A DNA stretch of 64,000 nucleotides from Haemonchus contortus (Eukaryota; Nematoda; Chromadorea; Rhabditida; Trichostrongylidae): contig LS997566.1 of the NCBI GenBank assembly GCA_000469685.2, forward strand, positions 13,646,618-13,710,617, written 5' to 3'. Under the pieces are notes generated by a model. It searched no databases, had not been told where the DNA came from, and saw only the letters and a list, made by a program, of their open reading frames with translations. Shown here one piece after another: positions 45,301-57,496 of the stretch (within the stretch, counting starts at the first letter, position 1; each line of letters begins with the position of its first letter). A program made the translations under genes and the position numbers.

Positions 45301-46340
45301 AAGAAAAGGTTGACGGGAACCACCGGAAATCTGAGTAAGAGAATTCGGGCATGCGCCCGTAAAGAACTTGATGGTGCTGGTTTTGAAGTGTGCTACTTTT
45401 TCTGATATTCCTTCCTATCTAATAACATCATCAGGCTACCTTGCTAATGTCATTCTCAAAACTGCTGTTTCTATGCTATCCTAGTTGAGCTGTTTGAAAC
45501 AGTCTGCCGGAACTTTCGAAATGAGCAAGTTTTTCTTGAATGCACCGGAAATCTTCATAGAAGTACTGAAAGGTGAGGCTATCAGTTCTTATACGCATTA
45601 CATATCCAGACTGCACGATGTTGCAGCTGGTTGACCAGAACTCGAGGCTCATCGTCAATCTTTTTATTCTAACTTTGGTGAAACATTGGGGCGAGGTGTG
45701 CAGGGGAGGGAGAGGGAGGTGGCGAATCGCGTATTTTGACGTCGTATTCTAATTCTTTGACACTGATAGCATTGATTTGTTTTAAAGAAATTTATGTATG
45801 CACGTAGCTTCGTAAACGCTTGTAATTGTGATACTGAATCACTAAGTCGAGCTCCCTTGCCGTGAACGCCCGAAAACATGCTTAAGAGGCGTAGTGTCCG
45901 ACGGAACCCAGACTAGAGCTTACGTAAATATGGCACCACTTGAACACTAACTGAAGTCGTCCCCTACTTGAGGTTGATCATATTTGGATGAGGAATTTTG
46001 GTACGCTGAAACAAATAGTCCACATTCCACATTTGACATCAGCTGGACGTCAATGGCACTGAGTAGGGAAGATATACATGAACTTCTGACGCTTTTGATG
46101 AAAGTACATAAATATGTACAGCCGTATATCGGACGAGCCTATAAGTGAATCAACATTTGTCACCTTCTAATCTCCATTCCCTTATCGTCAGACGCTAGGT
46201 TTTGCTCTGCATCGAACAATTAAACGAGGCTAATTCGTTTTCTGCTATTCACACGACACGACACCCGAGAGATCATTGCTTTTGGTTTTATAGTCGACGC
46301 TGCACAGAAGAAAAAAACGCACAAGAGCTCTGAAAAACTC
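42389..46340. other. No recognised gene
   Basis: Nearly 4 kb without a recognisable domain. The largest frame is 144 codons (plus 44289-44723), with no family resemblance and no clear splice partners. Minus-strand frames at 43535-43904 and 43864-44064 overlap each other in different frames. A minus-strand AGTGTAGTCCAGTGG near 44035-44050 resembles a pol III box A and may be another SINE head. Confidence 0.35.
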
Positions 46341-46619
46341 ATGTCAGTCGGCGGAGGCGGAGTCACCGTGACGTGTGAAAGAAATATTGCAAATTGTTTG
46401 GAAATTTATCGACGTCTAGTGGTCCGTTTAGCTGAAATGAGGCTGAAACCAGATACAGAACTGACATGCTATGAATTGTGGGAGGTTTGTGATGAATGGG
46501 AGAGGGAAGATTCGAAGTCTATAGAGCAAATGGCGACTTTAAAAGATCATAGAACCATTCAGTTCAAATCTTTCTACTCAAAGCTCTACTGTTATGTTAT
46601 AGTAAGCTGTTATTATTAG
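46341..46619 (+). CDS. Hypothetical small protein or exon
   Basis: A 92-codon frame begins ATGTCAGTCGGCGGAGG and has a hydrophilic, probably helical middle (LEIYRRLVVRLAEMRLKP, then CYELWEVCDEWERE). The composition of the first about 70 residues looks more protein-like than neighbouring random frames; the last 20 do not, so an intron may begin near 46540. No homologue is recognised. Confidence 0.25.
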   Translation: MSVGGGGVTVTCERNIANCLEIYRRLVVRLAEMRLKPDTELTCYELWEVCDEWEREDSKSIEQMATLKDHRTIQFKSFYSKLYCYVIVSCYY

Positions 46620-48707
46620 ATGTTAAATTACTCACAACGATGATTGCTCATTTCACAGTAGAAGCCATAAGAAGGAAGGTAACCTAAGGCCAGAATCACC
46701 ATCTGAAGGAAATTTCCATTCAAAGCAACTCAGTGAAGTACACACACCAACTATGCACAGCTCTGTTCTAACAATACAAACTGAAAATTCTCTATAACTT
46801 TCGTACATAAGTCCATTTTTTACTTTTTTTACTTTCACTGTTTTACTGACAGCTTCAGTTCGCTTTGTTCCAATCTTGAGAGTAATTGGGAATTCTTCAA
46901 TCAAAAATGGGGGATGACAAAGGATTAGTTGCTATGAAAATTGCGTAATCCCCTCTGGGTCCTTACAACGTCTATAAAAGCCTGAAGAGAATTAACAGTT
47001 GGTTTAAGAGTTGCTCAGGTATCACAAGTCATTGCATGGCACCCATTGGACCAACTAGACACCTACGTGCATGTATAGCACTTAATGTCTGTATTGTGCA
47101 TGTTCAACCGATGCCAACACCTCAAATTCCAAAGCAGTTATGAACAATGGCAGATTACCAAAATAGGTAATAATTCTAAGATGATTTTGGCGAAATCATT
47201 AGTTCCTCATTTCGATTTGCTGTTGACCGTATATGTACTTGAAGTAGTTGAAACCGCAATTGTGAAACTCGAACCAATCCTTGCTAGAAAACTTTAAAGC
47301 AGTGATCTATCAGTGAGAAGTGCGCTAGGGAAGGTAAAAGGTTAATAGCAAGAAAGTGCCTCGAAAATTCGACTTTCAGTTTCAACAACTTTCATGGTTC
47401 CTTCTCGTGCAATAATTGAACCATTATTGCAATTGCTGTAAACTGGAACGCTTGTTTTTCACATATTGCTGAACACTACGGTTCGCTTATGCCGAATACA
47501 CACTCTTGAGGCTTAGCTCAACAGTTACTGTTGTTTCTCACAATTTGGGATTCTCACATCGTCTGGATTGTTATAGGAGAAGCCGGTCTGTGAAGCCCAG
47601 AAATACAGAATCACTGAGCCTTATTTGAAATTTCCGCCCCTACGGGATCTATAAAAATAATAGCCCCCACATTCCAGTCAAAAAAAGGTAAGCCTTTTCA
47701 AGCACTGACATTTTCCTGAAATCAATTGTGGGGTTAGGGTATGATAGTTGGCGTGCTCCTAAAAACCCCTCGGGATTTTTACCCTTGCTGGCTTAGATAA
47801 TTTCATTTACAACAATCTTGGAAAAGTTTTTAAAGTCATATGAAGGAGTTTGACCAAAACATCCGGTTTCTATCAATCTACTAATGTACTGCTATACTGG
47901 GCTCTATTTTGAAAGACTCGACTACTTATATGCATGGAATACTTCCAGATTCATTAGGAAGTTGGGAAGAGACTGGTGCGCTCGAGTTTCATGGAAGGGC
48001 TGCCTAACTGAAGCAACTCCAGACATATGGGCAGGTCCTCGACAGCAGTGCTGTCCACAGATTCTCATTCCTTTCCGTTCAGCTAAGATAAGATTTCAAT
48101 TGCAGTTGTCATCATTGGTAAGGTACTAAATAAGGTAATCAGCTGAACCGTGTGAACTTCTTGTGGAAGTTATGCACCACTCCCTAGCCCCGTCCTTCAC
48201 TTATGATTTTTGAGAGGAATGTCTGCTGCTCATTCCTCGAACATGAAACTTTACTGTTTACCGACAAACCGATTTCTCGAATTCTGCCTCTCTACCTGTA
48301 CAGATACGATGGATGAGTTGCTTTTTTTGGAATTAGTTATCTCAGGGCAATGTCGCCCGGTGTCGCATTTTGATCTCACTGCTTCTTCGAGTATGAAGTA
48401 TGTTTGTATGGTCAAGATTGGAACCTCGAATGGAACCTGGAAGGGAAACTTTGAGTTACTAGCTGTTCTATAACGAATAGATCAGGAAATCCAACGGAAG
48501 TTCAGAAACTGGAAACGGTATGGGCATCCCGAATGGTGATGGACCTCTCTTTCAGAGCTGAAATGCAGTGACTTCATAGCTACGTTTAGTATCCAAGAAT
48601 ACTGGCTAATTGTTTAAGAGGATCTACATCTTTCCAGATTCACGAATATCCATAATTCACATCACAACCACTTCTAGAGCACAACAAGAAATGAGGCAAA
48701 GTGCGTT
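46620..48707. other. No recognised gene
   Basis: Only short frames occur (for example plus 47085-47297, 47884-48129 and 48210-48473), with no domain and no repeated structure. Confidence 0.35.
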
Positions 48708-49126
48708 CTACAGCGACTTCTCATTCTGAGTTGCATTTTTGATTAATCTTGTCGCCTTCTTTTTTGGGAGCTTTGGGGAAGACCAGTAGTATTTTATAAA
48801 CTGTTTTTTCTTTGTACTTTTCGAATCAACACGGTGGATGGTCCCTCGGATAGGATAGCCTACCATTTTCTTCAAAGCCTCGGAATTCATCACAAATTCA
48901 TCATTCTTCACGAGAGGCCATTAAACACGATTTTGCACTGAAATTATAGCTGGTGGATAGTAAATCTCGTCCTATGCCGGATATCTCGTCCATCATTCGA
49001 TTTGTCATTCGTGAAATGATGCCCGTTTGTCTCCGATGAGGTTCGGCCTCGCCGATTGGTGGGCGGCCACCGTGGTGGGCCACGCCCACCGGCTACACGC
49101 CATAACTGCCTGCTTTCTTGATCCAA
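48708..49126 (-). other. Possible minus-strand exons upstream of the DM gene
   Basis: Two minus-strand frames look less random than most. 48901-49089 has GIISRMTNRMMDEISGIGRD, and 48708-48911 has NSEALKKMVGYPIRGTIHRV followed by a lysine-rich stretch. They lie about 100 bp upstream of the DM-domain gene on the other strand and could share a divergent promoter with it. I recognise no family and cannot fix the splice joint between them. Confidence 0.25.
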
Positions 49127-49220
49127 TTGGCAAAGAGGAAGTTCAATTCTATTGATAACAGGTACGGGTTTTAGTTCAACAATGAAATTTCAGGTTTCAT
49201 GAGATTTGCAGGATTTCAGA

Positions 49221-49778
49221 ATGCCTAAAGAACAATACATGTGTCAGTTGTGTGCCAACCATGGTGTGTTCAACCAACCAAAGAAAGGTCACAAGCAGAA
49301 ATGCCCTCACAGAAACTGCATGTTAGTTCGTTGAGTTTTCAAAAATCTTCCCTGATTCAGAGGTTTATAACATTCCAAAGCCCTCAGCCTTCGTCTGAAG
49401 GTGTCCCTGAAAAACCACTTTTCAGCTGCAGTTTATGTGCTCTCAATACAAAACGTAGAGCATTGGATCAGATCGAGCGGCAGCTCAGGAATGCATCGAA
49501 TGAGGCTCGAGGTGATAATGTAGCTTCATCTAATTCTGACGGTAGGCTTCGTCTTATTATTGGGGCTTTCGAAATATACTTGGCGTGTTGACAACAAAGT
49601 TTTGACTACCATCAAACGATTTCCATATTTCACACAAGTTTTCGATGTTAAGTCAATCAAATCATAACTCAAAAAAGCTCTGGTTTTTTTTTCCCGAACA
49701 GTACCTTCTCGCATGACTGCTTCTAGAGGGTGTCAGTTTTGTCGTGTCGTTCACGGTGGTTGGTGGGACATTCACTAA
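49221..49778 (+). CDS. DM-domain (doublesex/MAB-3-type) protein
   Basis: DM-domain proteins are zinc-binding minor-groove transcription factors, often controlling sexual differentiation in animals. Exon 1 (49221-49321) starts at an ATG one base after a TTTCAG acceptor, typical of a trans-spliced first exon. It encodes CQLCANHGVFNQPKKGHKQK followed by CPHRNC. Exon 2 (49426-49541) follows a 104-nt intron and an ACTTTTCAG acceptor. The split codon gives NCICSLCALNTKRRALDQIE. Together these supply the interlaced zinc ligands C-x2-C, H-x-G, GHK-x2-C, C-x-C-x2-C and the C-terminal recognition-helix region. Exon 2 ends at a GTAGGC donor in phase 1. A candidate exon 3 (49702-49778) follows a CCCGAACAG acceptor in the right phase and stops after 25 codons, giving about 97 residues in all. 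That exon is uncertain and the gene may instead continue further right. Only one DM domain is seen. Confidence 0.8.
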
Positions 49779-52700
49779 ACCGACCTAGCGTTCCAATCTT
49801 ACCGCCCTCTTAGAAGGTTCATGGCTCCACAGTTTGCACGGAAGATTCTGAAAAATTTGCGCGTTCTTATCGGCCACCATCGCGAGCACAGAAAACTTAC
49901 ACACTTTCAGAACTCGGATTCTTTGGAATTGACCATAATGGGTGCTACATTCCTGTAGTCTTATAAATGAGTGACAAAGTTCATTTTTTCGCATTTCATT
50001 CCTATTAGTTCAGTATCTCATAATGAGGCTTCAAATTTGTTCCACGGCTTTTCGCAGAGAATTCTCAAGATCATTCTTACATTTACAATGTGAATCGTCA
50101 TTGTGGTGGACCACCTGATTCTCCAGCAGTCTTCTGCCTTCTACGTACTCTACCCTATAGCCATCTACTAGATGCATATGGCTTAGATACAAATTGATCA
50201 AATTATCAAATTAGCACAGGTCGGTTTCCTAGCACCATCGGCCTAAAGCCCTTCCTGGCTTTATTATTTTATAATAAAGGCCTTGACATATATACACATC
50301 CTTATGTGCTCCTGTTGAGACAAACCTCCTGTACCTTGTGGGATGTAAAATTCACGTAAATAAATCGCACTATGTAGTGAAAACCTTTTTTGCCTCGGAA
50401 TAACTTCTTTAGGCTCATTGGGATTCTAGTATTTTTAGTAATCGTTTCTTCGTATCCATACCACAAAGTCATGTGAGATCAGACGTACAGTTGAGAAACG
50501 ATCAACAGGCTGAGGGTTTAGGTGTTTAAGATGCACTAGTGCAGATTTTTCATGAGGAACTTGTTGTCGATCGTTCGCTTTTCTTGTGCGGTCCTGACTG
50601 TACGCCTGTAAGAGCCCTTCGCTTGATTGAGCCGCAGCGGGGCATTAAAATGTATGAAGTCATAATGGAACATTAGACGGGATTCGAGCTTAGGGACCAT
50701 TTTCGAAAGAGTCCTGAGAACACCCTGACATTACTATGGACTTAGGTCAACTTTGTCTGAAGTGGCTTTCATTACTTCTCTGAAGATGGACCCGAGAGTT
50801 TAAGGCTTTAAGAGTTCCACTAAGAGCTCGATTTCGTTTCTGTGTTCAAGGTTCGGTGCTTGCATGTTTCTAGGAAGCTTCTTACCGGTAGTAGGATTTA
50901 CGAGCAAGTGACCGTGGTATGAGTATGCAAATTATTACATTTTTCTCAATGTGGCATTCTTTTGGCTCTATATTCCTTAAGCACAAGATTACAGTGGATA
51001 GATTTCTTTTTGGGTGAATCAAATTTTAATGCCTGTCGGCATGATTCAATCACTTGAATTTATCGCTAATTTAGAAATATATGCTTGCCAACATGTTCCT
51101 TAGCTTCAAAATTTTTCTTCCTCATCCCATTCAAAAGATACGTCTTGCACTATTCCTTCACTTCTTCGACTATATGTGTGCCCAACTTTCTAGCACTTTC
51201 ATTTCGTTCCACCAAAAAGGTTTCTGCGATCGTTACTTCGAATTTGCTAACATTTTCAGGTAGCCCGCATAATGACTATCTTGTCTAGTGAAACGCTGAT
51301 CCATGATTATGACCACCTAACCGGAGGTGTCTCCTTCTTACGTCTATGAACCACTGCACCAGTTTTGTTCCAGTCATTGCCGACTTCTTCTTAACTAGGA
51401 GAACTAACAGTGCATTTCCCAAGGTTCACTTAGATCACGATTTTCGAGATTCGATACCGTTGAGTTACAGAGTGAGAAGGAAAGCATGAGTGAGATAGAT
51501 GCTCATACATCGAGATTCCTTGTGACGATTTCCTCGAGCAAAGGAGAAGAGCAACTAGAAAAGTCTTCCGAGAATGGGTGACGGTCGACAAAGTAACCAG
51601 TCTATTCAACGAATTATGGGCGTGATTATCGAGACAATTTGAAGGAAGCCCCTACTTGAAATTGTAAAGATAACTTTTCTGCGAGCATAATCTGAAACCC
51701 TTTAGAGAAGTTGGCCTGTTCCTTTGTGTTGACATTCCAAGAAAAATAGGTTATAAGAGCTTTTCATAGCAGTATGTCGTACCGTTCGACTATTGCCAGT
51801 CGAGAAGGTGCAACACTTTCTCGTGTTGAAACTATCTCTACAGGAAGCGAAGACGCTTTAGGATCTCTGGATTTCCTTACGATTTCTGAGAAACTTGTTC
51901 ACCTGACTAGAAGAAGACCATCTGTTCATCTATAAGGAGATGTACGTTCACGAACAGGGTCATTGTTTCTCGCAAAAGTGCTTAAGGTACGGTAAGGACA
52001 TTTGGCGACAGATAGATCTAGAAGAAGGCGACCACGCTCAGGTCGAATTTTTTCGTGGCACGCGCGACACGGCAATTTTTTACCGACGTGTCAGAGTCAG
52101 GCAGTATTCGATTGATTTCGTTGTCCGGTTATCTCTCCAAGCAATATTTCATGAACATCGGCGCTTCTTTTATCTATTCGGCTGTTCACCAATAAATTCA
52201 ACACGTTTTTGCTGAAGGCGAAAGGTGAGGGCTCGATTGTCTAAAATAATGATATCCTGGAACAGATGTTCTCAGCAAAGTGATTATGAGCACTTCTGTT
52301 GGAAGTAAAGGCTTTTATGGATGGATTCCGCCATGATTCCGGCTACGACCATTTCAGGAGATACGGTAAGCAAGAATCGCACGCAGTTTCTCTCTGTCGA
52401 TTGCTCCTGTATCGTGGAATCCTGACCTTCAACTACCTAGCCTCGAGCCCATATGGAACCTAAAGTTTTCGTAGACATACACTAACTGTATCATATTCTT
52501 CTGTACAGGCCCATCTCAAAGGAAAGGTTTGAATGGGGACGATGACGTTACCCATTAGATGCAACTTCAGGAATGTACTTTCACTGAGGATTTCATAAAA
52601 ATCACCACGACCTCTTTAGGCTACTATACCTGATGAATTTGATAGAATGGTTTTCTGGTTTATGAACGATGCCTATTCCATGGAACGAATATCATGGCTT

Positions 52701-53006
52701 TCAGAAAGCATTAGAATTGCGCCATTCAGTACATAAAGAAATTTGAAGGAAGGAAAACTGATTGGCTGCCGAGGGAAAAGTTTTTGCAAAGCCCATTGAG
52801 TCATTAGGAATTTATTGAGGAGGTTTATTGGTTCTCTGCGGTTGAGGTGCTAAATTATAACGAGACTCGCTGGTGGTCTAGATGAGGATAAAAACAGCTT
52901 CCGACCGTGCGTCACCTGCCTCAGGGACTATAGCTCTTTCATTTATTGACTATTAACTGTTAATACTAGCGCTTGACAATCTGTACGACAACTAAACGAA
53001 TGGGCT
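49779..53006. other. No recognised gene
   Basis: Downstream of the DM gene. It could hold further DM-gene exons but none is recognisable. The largest frame is plus 51940-52215, with no domain. Confidence 0.35.
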
Positions 53007-54863
53007 GTGTGGAATTGCCTTTCGAAAGGCAATTTGTCAGAAGGGAATCTGGATTACTGTAACTTGGGTAGCTATGACTTCTTCAATAGCATAGTGAAGG
53101 CTAATGTGGCACCCGAAGTAATGGCGAATATTGGTAGAGCTGCTCTTTTACGGAATACTGTAGTGAGAAAGCGAACAGAAATCAGCTCCTCAAAATTGGC
53201 TTGGAGACCGAATTATTCCTGGATAGGAAGGAATAAAACAGTTACTGAAAAAGTTCCATCCGGAATAGTCGTTCAAATGCTCTAATTTGACGAACTTTTT
53301 TGAAAAAAGATGGGAGTCGATTGGTATTTCTAATAACTCTATCATAGGTTTTCAGTACTGTAAATGGTGTATCGACTCATTTAGGAAGTTCTCCTCACAG
53401 AAGAAATTTTGTGATTACTCTGGCTCAGCACTTTAAATCTTCTTTCTTTCCGTTTTATCTTCATAAGCATACTTATCAGCGCTGAAATCTTCGTAGCGCT
53501 GCGTAAGAGGCCCTTGCTCCCAAATGTCCTCATTTGGTAATGGTGTGGTGCCCTTTTGAATCCACTTTACACATTGTACTGCATCCTTTCCTTCGGAGAT
53601 TTCCATCCATCTTTCTCGAAGGCACAGTTGACGATAATTTTTGGGTACCGGGTATGAGACGGATAATGAAAGTGATCGCCCAGACTGACTCAGATAAGGT
53701 GATAATTGCGCGAGAATCGGCGCATTTCAAGTAAAACAAAGGGGGGGGGGGGGGGTGAAAGGGTTGAATAGAAAAAATCCTCGTGCAATGTGTGCGATTA
53801 CATACAACCGATTACATTGCCGCTAAAGGATCAAATTTCACCTTCTTTTGTTATTCTTCTGCATTGTGGATATTGTACAACAGCAGCTAAGCGGGAAATC
53901 TGCACATTTACTGCAGCAGCAAAAAAGAACAGCAAAAAATAACAGAATCGAAGTAAACAACCTTTTATCACTCGGAGATCAGCCGATTGTATGCTGAACG
54001 AGTGGGTCCTGGTGCGAATATTGCAACCTGTATCGTCACTACACTCTCTTCTGATATAGCATCGGTCGATGGGCGTAGCACCCAGCAGAACCGGTAGTGG
54101 TGCTCCTATTATGACCTAAGTCTTGAGTTTTAGGGCCTGACATCGTCCTTTCTGTTACCCGTGGGGGCACTGGGTAATCCAGAAGAGAAATTGTACTATC
54201 AACTTCAGAACATGTACAAAAAGCTTCGGTTATTATCTTAATTATTTTCATACAAACTGATTGGCTTTTTGGTGGGACAATGGACAAGGCTCACAGAACT
54301 GAGTGTTTTTCGAAACAATAAAAGACAGTTGCAGAACTGCTTTCTCACAATTTGATGGCGGCAGAGCCAACTGTTCACATTTACCCGTCCACCATTTCAC
54401 TCCATCCTGACAAATTGGTTATTGGCGTGCGAACGAAGGTTGCTTGTAATAAACGAAAAACTCAGGAAAAATACCGGAAAAGTGTTGTTCACTTCTTCAA
54501 CGTCACATAGTTACCATTCCTCAGTTGCCTAAAGAATGTTTGCATCAAAATCGAGAGAGGGAATGTGTGTATACAAAGCGAAATACTGATCAATGGTCCT
54601 TATATTTTTAGCGTATTGTAAAAATTTACCATCGCTCATGCTCAAAAAAGACCATCAACCAACATTAACATTGCTGGTACTACTCTCTATATATGATGCG
54701 CTGACTTTCTATGCCACACTGTACGTCGAACTATGTACTACTACTGAGCTGAGATAGTCTGCGACATAACTCCTAGATTATCTTTAGTACAAATAGTAAA
54801 TTAAAGCGATGAAAGGGAACGCTGTAGGACTTCGTTGAGCACACTGTATTAATGGAAGACTGG
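53007..54863. other. No recognised gene; one G15 homopolymer
   Basis: A 92-codon plus frame at 53007-53285 has no family resemblance. A run of 15 G lies at 53741-53755. Frames at 53530-53739 overlap on the two strands, and neither is recognisable. Confidence 0.35.
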
Positions 54864-55198
54864 GTTACAAGACTTTTTTTAGAAGCTGCTGCTAAGATGT
54901 TAAATAAGTTCTTATCAACTTACGTTTCGGCGTAATCGCCTTTTTCAGATCCTGGAAACGTGTGTATTATCACTATCCATCCTTCGTTCAACAAATAAAC
55001 TTCAAATACCTGTTCCCTAGACTAAATGTCTCCAAACTTCGTTTGTCTCCAGTTTTTTGAAGTTTATTTGTTGAATGAAGGATGGATAGTGATAATACAC
55101 AGGTTTCCAGGCCCTGAAGAAGGCGATTACGCCGGAACGTAAGTCGATAAAGACTTATTTACATCTTGGCAGCAGTTTTTAAAAAAAAGTCTTATAAC
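54864..55198. mobile_element. 335-bp palindromic element
   Basis: Arms 54864-55005 and 55057-55198 (about 142 bp each) are reverse complements with scattered mismatches, around a 51-bp unpaired centre. The outer ends read GTTACAAGACTTTTTTT and the mirrored AAAAAAAGTCTTATAAC. The inner ends meet at CAAATAAACTTC. There is no coding capacity. Such long-armed foldbacks are characteristic of foldback or MITE-type DNA elements. Confidence 0.85.
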
Positions 55199-56004
55199 AT
55201 TAATGCAAAGCTATGCGAAGATTCATCGAGAGTCGAACATGGATGCTTATGGAAGATTGGGTATCATTGACTTGAGCATTATTGTTTGTCTCACGAAGTG
55301 AAGTTTTTGTAATAGCACACTTACGAGTGCAAAAATAAATAAACAATCAATTTATTATTTCAGAGTACTGCTATCTCTAAGCTTCATTTGATCTTGTTGT
55401 CGTTTTGTGTACTTTTCGAAGCTCTTTGCTCTGTACCTTTATTTGTGAGCTTTCGGCATATAATGGCTTCGTCGGACCTTAATTATCTACAATACATTGC
55501 TGCATACAATCAGTCACTATCCGTTACAATACAAAACACGTAGAATCATACCAAGTCAGCCGGAAATGTGGGGGGAAAAAGGGAGAACGGACCTGTCGGC
55601 GGGAACTTATAGGGAAAATAATTAATTAATCAATTTATGGAATAAATAAATAACAAAGCTCATATAGAAAGCTAGTGAGGAGTTCAAGAAAACAACTCAG
55701 TAGTGGTGCAGTCATACTGAGGTTCATAGAAAGCCGTACGTGGAAATCGCTTGCGTATTAGTCCGCAAAAAGTCGCGTAGACGGGATGAGGCGTACACAA
55801 TGTAACCTGGGCTCGGTGAGCAATGTTGCGAAATTCAAAGTCTCTTGATACTGCCTACTCATTTGTGCTATTGCCTATTACTCCCGTCATCAACAGGTAG
55901 ACGCACATGATTGCACATTTCAACATCACTACTAAACTTCGCAATGGTCACAAGTGAAAGCGAAGATATCGCATTTATCGACCAAGTGAATATGTCTTCT
56001 TTGA
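55199..56004. other. No recognised gene
   Basis: AT-rich sequence, including the poly-AT stretch near 55620-55660, downstream of the coiled-coil ORF. If that ORF belongs to a retroelement, its protease, RT and integrase should be here; none is visible. Confidence 0.4.
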
Positions 56005-56688
56005 TTAAGCGCGTTTACTGTACACTGATCCAAAGTGTTTCACAAAGAAATAGTGCTCAAGATGCTCAAGATTAGAACAAGTTTGCTCATTTTGACGTTT
56101 GATGGATGCTAACAACCGCTTACCCAGCCTCCGCTCTGAGTAAGCCTCGCCTTGCTTATCATCGCTAGGTTGATCCTCCCTTTCCCTCGACCTGCTGTCA
56201 CCATACTGCTCCTGCAATATGTTTAGTTTAGACATCAATTGATTTCTTTCATCCCTCAGTTGAACCACCACATTCAAGAGGTTAGCTTGCCTACATTTCA
56301 TCTCGCTAGACAAGCTTTCGATCAAGCCTAGGTTACGCTCTGCATCAGTCAAGATTGATCGCAGTTGAGGGACGGACAGTCCACTCTCGACCAAAAACTC
56401 TCTGAGGTCGCTTACTCCGTTAAGAGACTCATCCGTTGCGGCTGCCGCGGCCACTTCTACAGAGCTCATAATGGCTGCTCTTTTAGCATCTGACAGCCTC
56501 TTGAAGTGACGACTCAAAGCTTTGTTGCAGGCTCTTGTGATCGTTGTCACTTCATCTAGAAGCGGTGTTTCTTTTTGTTCTCTAGTATCAGTGGAGCTCC
56601 CAACCTGTTCTTCATCGATGTCGTCCATGTCCTCGTCATCCGTGCCTGCCCTGGGCTGCTTGGCTCTCATGTCGAGTGCAGTTCGCAT
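56005..56688 (-). CDS. 227-residue coiled-coil protein, possible LTR-retrotransposon gag
   Basis: This is the longest uninterrupted frame in the right half and starts at ATG 56688 (MRTALDMRAKQPRAG). An acidic stretch DDEDMDDIDEEQVG follows, then alternating helical segments with heptad-like leucines (ESGLSVPQLRSILTDAERNL and LLNVVVQLRDERNQLMSKL), then a charged, disordered SRSREREDQPSDDKQGEAY. There is no CCHC zinc knuckle and no protease. The upstream 500 bp look like an LTR (see the next entry), which is why gag is suggested. A host coiled-coil protein is the alternative. No intron is needed. Confidence 0.5.
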   Translation of the reverse strand: MRTALDMRAKQPRAGTDDEDMDDIDEEQVGSSTDTREQKETPLLDEVTTITRACNKALSRHFKRLSDAKRAAIMSSVEVAAAAATDESLNGVSDLREFLVESGLSVPQLRSILTDAERNLGLIESLSSEMKCRQANLLNVVVQLRDERNQLMSKLNILQEQYGDSRSREREDQPSDDKQGEAYSERRLGKRLLASIKRQNEQTCSNLEHLEHYFFVKHFGSVYSKRA

Positions 56689-57190
56689 TCTAGGCGGCTA
56701 TGTCCCATTCTGGATTTGAATTACATCCTGGCGTCTCCCAGGGTCTTGCCAAGTGACAAGCCGCGTACAACAACAATTTATATTAAGCAAGACAATGAAT
56801 TAACAATTAAAAAAAGGTGAAAAAGGGTCAGGGCTAGAATCTCTTGGGACTCTAGGGAGTCGAAGGGGTGTAACTGGAGCTGAAGAGACAAGGAAGAAAA
56901 CGAATGTAAAAGACGACTCAGCACAGGGGGTCAGCCTTTTATACGGTACGTCCCGCCCGATCAAGACCTTCCCGCGTGAAAAGTGATCTTCCAGCAAGAC
57001 GATGCCGTACCGTATGACTTGCTGTTCTGCCATGATCTCACACTCCACTAAAGTTGATCTTCCTACGCTCTTTTCTGGTGATGGATGGCATTGTTCGAAA
57101 TAAGACCTTTTGTCGAATTCAGACCGACCCCTGTGTATTTTACTGAGCATTGCCATATCCCTCACTCTTCTTTTAGATGATAGCGGTTTC
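56689..57190 (-). promoter_or_regulatory. LTR-like promoter region upstream of the coiled-coil ORF
   Basis: On the minus strand a clear TATA box (CGTATAAAAGGCTG, TATAAAA at about 56938-56944) lies about 250 bp before the ORF start. It is preceded by inverted words ACGGTACGGCAT and ACGTACCGTAT, and followed by an A/T-rich segment and a TGGCAAGACCCTGGGAGACG phrase, placed where a primer-binding site would be. A second LTR was not found in the window, so the retroelement reading is an inference. Confidence 0.35.
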
Positions 57191-57496
57191 ATTCCTAGAA
57201 GACGGTTTCGAGATGTGGAATTCAGTATCTATAAAAACGCTAAGTTGTATCAGCGAAAACCCAATTTGCGTGTAAAGCAATTTGGAAGTGCATGCCGTTT
57301 TATATGAGGTTGGCCAGATTGGAATGTCTTTTCGATCAGCAATTCACTTCAATATAAGAATAATATCAAAACCCACTAATCCAAAATATATCTTCTTCAA
57401 TAGGTAAGCAAAGTATAAAAATCTCCTTAAAGAATTCTACTGACTTGACCCGGAAACACACAAAATTTTGTCGTTCTGACGGTTGTTCAATTTTTT

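Noticed and set aside
52321..52600. Another mariner fragment, suggested by a sequence resembling the WNPDLQ-type region of mariner copies
   Set aside because: Only one short resemblance was found, with no catalytic or helix-turn-helix words and no terminal repeats.
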